DNA from: Cryomorphaceae bacterium | GTDB lineage: Bacteria > Bacteroidota > Bacteroidia > Flavobacteriales > Flavobacteriaceae | Assembly: GCA_003331875.1 (NCBI GenBank) | Contig: QOQA01000008.1 | Span: 1 to 51,012 of the forward strand | Length of the DNA: 51,012 nucleotides | Direction of reading: 5' to 3' | Shown here: positions 49,528 to 51,012 of the stretch, piece by piece | Numbering within the stretch: position 1 is the first letter of the stretch | How the letters are laid out: each line of letters starts with the position of its first letter | The notes under the pieces: model-generated | What the model saw: only the letters and a program-made list of their open reading frames with translations | Database searches by the model: none | What the model was told of the DNA's origin: nothing | Program-made: the position numbers and the translations under genes

Positions 49528-50907
49528 ATGTCAAATTTAAATAGAAGGAAATTTATAAAAAAATCTTCATTAGGTGCAATAGCAGCATCTACCTTGAGTA
49601 TTAATTGTGAAAACAATCTTAACCAATCTAATGAAGGTAAATATCTTGGTGGGTTTAAGGCTAATCCCATTTCAAATATCAAAGCTGCATTCATTGGTCT
49701 CAACCGAGGGGGAACTCATTTAAGAAATTTTGCCAGCCTTAAAAATACCGAGGTTGTTGGTCTTTGTGATATATACGAATCGACTCTAAAAAGAGAATTA
49801 GAAAGATTATATCAAATCACTGATAACTTAAAAAATCTCAAAAATTATTGGGGTTCAAAAAAAGAGTGGATTAAAATGATTGATGAGGTTAAACCAGATG
49901 TTGTTTTTATTTCCACTGATTGGGAAAGTCATACACCAATGATTAAAGAATGTATTAAAAAAGGTTGCCATGTTTTTTGTGAGGTTCCGTTTTCACTAGA
50001 GCTCAATGAGCTATGGGAAATAATTAATATTTCTGAAAAATATCAAAAACACTGCATGATGCTTGAAAATGTAAATTATGGACGTGATGAATTGATGTTT
50101 TTAAACATGTGTAGAAAAGGAGTTATTGGCGAATTGTTACATGGAGAGGCTGCATATATCCACGATCTTCGCTGGCAAATGGATCACGATAAAACTAGGA
50201 TGGGATCTTGGAGAACAGATTTTTACAGAGAAAAAAATGGAAATATATATCCGACGCATGGTCTTGGGCCAGTTGCACAGTACATGAATCTTTGTAGATC
50301 GGAGGATAATTTTCATAAAATTGTTTCCTACTCAAGTCCTGCATTGGGAAGAAACCAATACTCAAAAGAAAATTTGAGTGAGATCAATTCCTGGAAAAAT
50401 ATTTCTTTTGAAAATGGTGATATTAATAGTTCAATAATTAAAACAAAAATTGGAAGAACAATATTAGTACAATGGGATGAAACAAGCCCCAGGCCATATA
50501 CGAGATTAAATTTAATTCAAGGAACAAGAGGAACCCTTGCAGGTTTTCCAGTAAGAGTTGCTTTAGAAAATGGTTTTGAGGATATTATTAAGGACCACCA
50601 CAGCTGGATAGAAAATGAAGATTTAATGAGATTGTATGAAAAGTATGATCATCCACTTTATAAAAAACTTAATAAAAAAACTGTAAAAAGTGGTCATGGA
50701 GGTATGGACGGGATCATGATGTATAGAATTGTAGAATGTTTAAATAATGGATTGCCACTTGACCAAAATGTTTACGAAGGTTGTTTTTGGTCTGCTGTAG
50801 CTCCACTTTCAAAACAATCAATTTTGGACGATGGAAAACCACAAGAGTTTCCTGATTTTACAAGAGGAAAATGGAAAGAAACTGAGAAATTAGGAATTGT
50901 TTTATAA
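49528..50907 (+). CDS. GH109-type glycosidase (Gfo/Idh/MocA fold), Tat-like signal
   Basis: 459 residues. The twin-arginine-like start N-R-R-K-F-I-K-K-S-S is followed by a short hydrophobic stretch. The NAD-binding domain has A-F-I-G-L-N-R-G-G-T-H-L. Where dehydrogenases have E-K-P this protein has H-V-F-C-E-V-P, and it continues H-C-M-M-L-E-N-V-N-Y, H-G-E-A-A-Y-I-H-D-L-R and Y-P-T-H-G-L-G-P-V-A-Q-Y, all hallmarks of GH109 (alpha-N-acetylgalactosaminidase), which uses bound NAD+ in a redox elimination mechanism. It is the last gene of the plus-strand sugar run, directly after the esterase gene. Exact sugar specificity is inference. Confidence 0.87.
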   Translation: MSNLNRRKFIKKSSLGAIAASTLSINCENNLNQSNEGKYLGGFKANPISNIKAAFIGLNRGGTHLRNFASLKNTEVVGLCDIYESTLKRELERLYQITDNLKNLKNYWGSKKEWIKMIDEVKPDVVFISTDWESHTPMIKECIKKGCHVFCEVPFSLELNELWEIINISEKYQKHCMMLENVNYGRDELMFLNMCRKGVIGELLHGEAAYIHDLRWQMDHDKTRMGSWRTDFYREKNGNIYPTHGLGPVAQYMNLCRSEDNFHKIVSYSSPALGRNQYSKENLSEINSWKNISFENGDINSSIIKTKIGRTILVQWDETSPRPYTRLNLIQGTRGTLAGFPVRVALENGFEDIIKDHHSWIENEDLMRLYEKYDHPLYKKLNKKTVKSGHGGMDGIMMYRIVECLNNGLPLDQNVYEGCFWSAVAPLSKQSILDDGKPQEFPDFTRGKWKETEKLGIVL

Positions 50908-50933
50908 TAAAAAAGCTCTCCTACTGGAAAGCT
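50906..50933 (-). terminator. Intrinsic terminator, minus strand
   Basis: Hairpin AGCTTTCC-AGTA-GGAGAGCT (50933 down to 50914) followed on the minus strand by TTTTTT. It would end the candidate small RNA or any gene entering from the right edge; on the plus strand the stem has a mismatch and no good T run. Confidence 0.7.
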
Positions 50934-50974
50934 CTTCATTGGTCTCTACAAATTCTCTAAGTGAGAATTCACAA
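50908..50974 (-). ncRNA. Candidate small RNA with two hairpins
   Basis: On the minus strand, a -7-like TATATTTG-type element (TATTTTTG, 50980-50987) is followed by a 7-base-pair hairpin AATTCTC/GAGAATT (50951-50969), then a second hairpin AGCTTTCC/GGAGAGCT (50914-50933) and a T run. The second stem pairs fully only on this strand (one U-G pair, against a C-A mismatch on the other strand). No ORF is present. The start is approximate and no -33 box is visible within the window. Confidence 0.4.
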
Positions 50975-51012
50975 CACAACAAAAATACAATTAATTTTTT
51001 AAAGGTTGGTTG

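Noticed and set aside
1-51012. CRISPR arrays, insertion sequences, prophage or integrative element ends
   Set aside because: I found no regularly spaced repeats, transposase or integrase motifs, or direct repeats around the tRNA genes that would suggest an attachment site.

Overview
The window comes from a low-GC marine-type member of the Flavobacteriia (Bacteroidota). The evidence is a C-terminal type IX secretion (T9SS) sorting domain at the left edge, many small lipoproteins and signal peptides ending in S-Q, the mevalonate route to isoprenoids, a PhoR/PhoB-type two-component pair, promoters of the Bacteroidota form TTG-N19/21-TAnnTTTG, and start sites without Shine-Dalgarno sequences. Coding density is very high: genes abut or overlap by a few bases and no gene-free stretch exceeds 300 bases. 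I see no insertion sequence, integrase, prophage, CRISPR array or rRNA operon. Assignment below class level is inference.

Left part (1-15240), mostly housekeeping. It starts with the tail of a T9SS cargo protein and a fibronectin-like lipoprotein. Next come a membrane-anchored DHFR fusion, fabD, waaA/kdtA with a small secreted duplicated-domain protein, tRNA-Leu(UAG), an M20 dipeptidase, and the set lipoprotein-ruvC-hemW. An envelope block on the minus strand follows: coaX, an outer-membrane barrel, a periplasmic TPR protein, lptC, a tiny membrane protein and a PpiD/SurA-like foldase.

Middle part (15275-36134). After tRNA-Phe and a cupin lipoprotein lies a tight four-gene minus-strand operon: Gfo/Idh/MocA oxidoreductase, DUF1080 3-keto-disaccharide hydrolase, GMC dehydrogenase with a four-cysteine motif, and a Tat-type gluconate-dehydrogenase subunit 3. 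A ThuA-like gene diverges from it. Together these look like a periplasmic 3-keto-glycoside oxidation pathway. Then come mevalonate kinase and diphosphomevalonate decarboxylase downstream of an apbC-nifU-ferredoxin reductase set, an alkyltransferase-like protein, trmB, a PhoR/PhoB pair, a LuxE-like protein, tyrS, a DUF4296 lipoprotein, pyrC, a dolichol-phosphate-mannose-synthase-like glycosyltransferase, hemD, a periplasmic thioredoxin and a POT peptide transporter.

Right part (36158-51012), mostly accessory carbohydrate use. One minus-strand operon holds an arylsulfatase lipoprotein, a sugar-nucleotidyltransferase-like protein, an SSS-family sodium symporter and CutC. HMG-CoA reductase and a GHMP kinase (presumed phosphomevalonate kinase) sit on the plus strand. 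A formylglycine-generating enzyme with both catalytic cysteines follows. Then a plus-strand run: DUF4212 plus ActP-like symporter, a cysteine-less SUMF1-domain protein, a Gfo/Idh/MocA oxidoreductase, a secreted esterase, and a GH109-type glycosidase that keeps the Gfo/Idh fold but has E-V-P in place of the catalytic E-K-P. This suggests uptake and breakdown of sulfated and/or N-acetylated sugars without a SusC/SusD pair in view.

Most worth a second look: the 3-keto-sugar operon, the 2TM-DHFR fusion, the exported sulfatase/FGE pair with its non-catalytic SUMF1 partner, and two candidate small RNAs (43252-43330 behind a sigma-54-like element; 50908-50974 on the minus strand).
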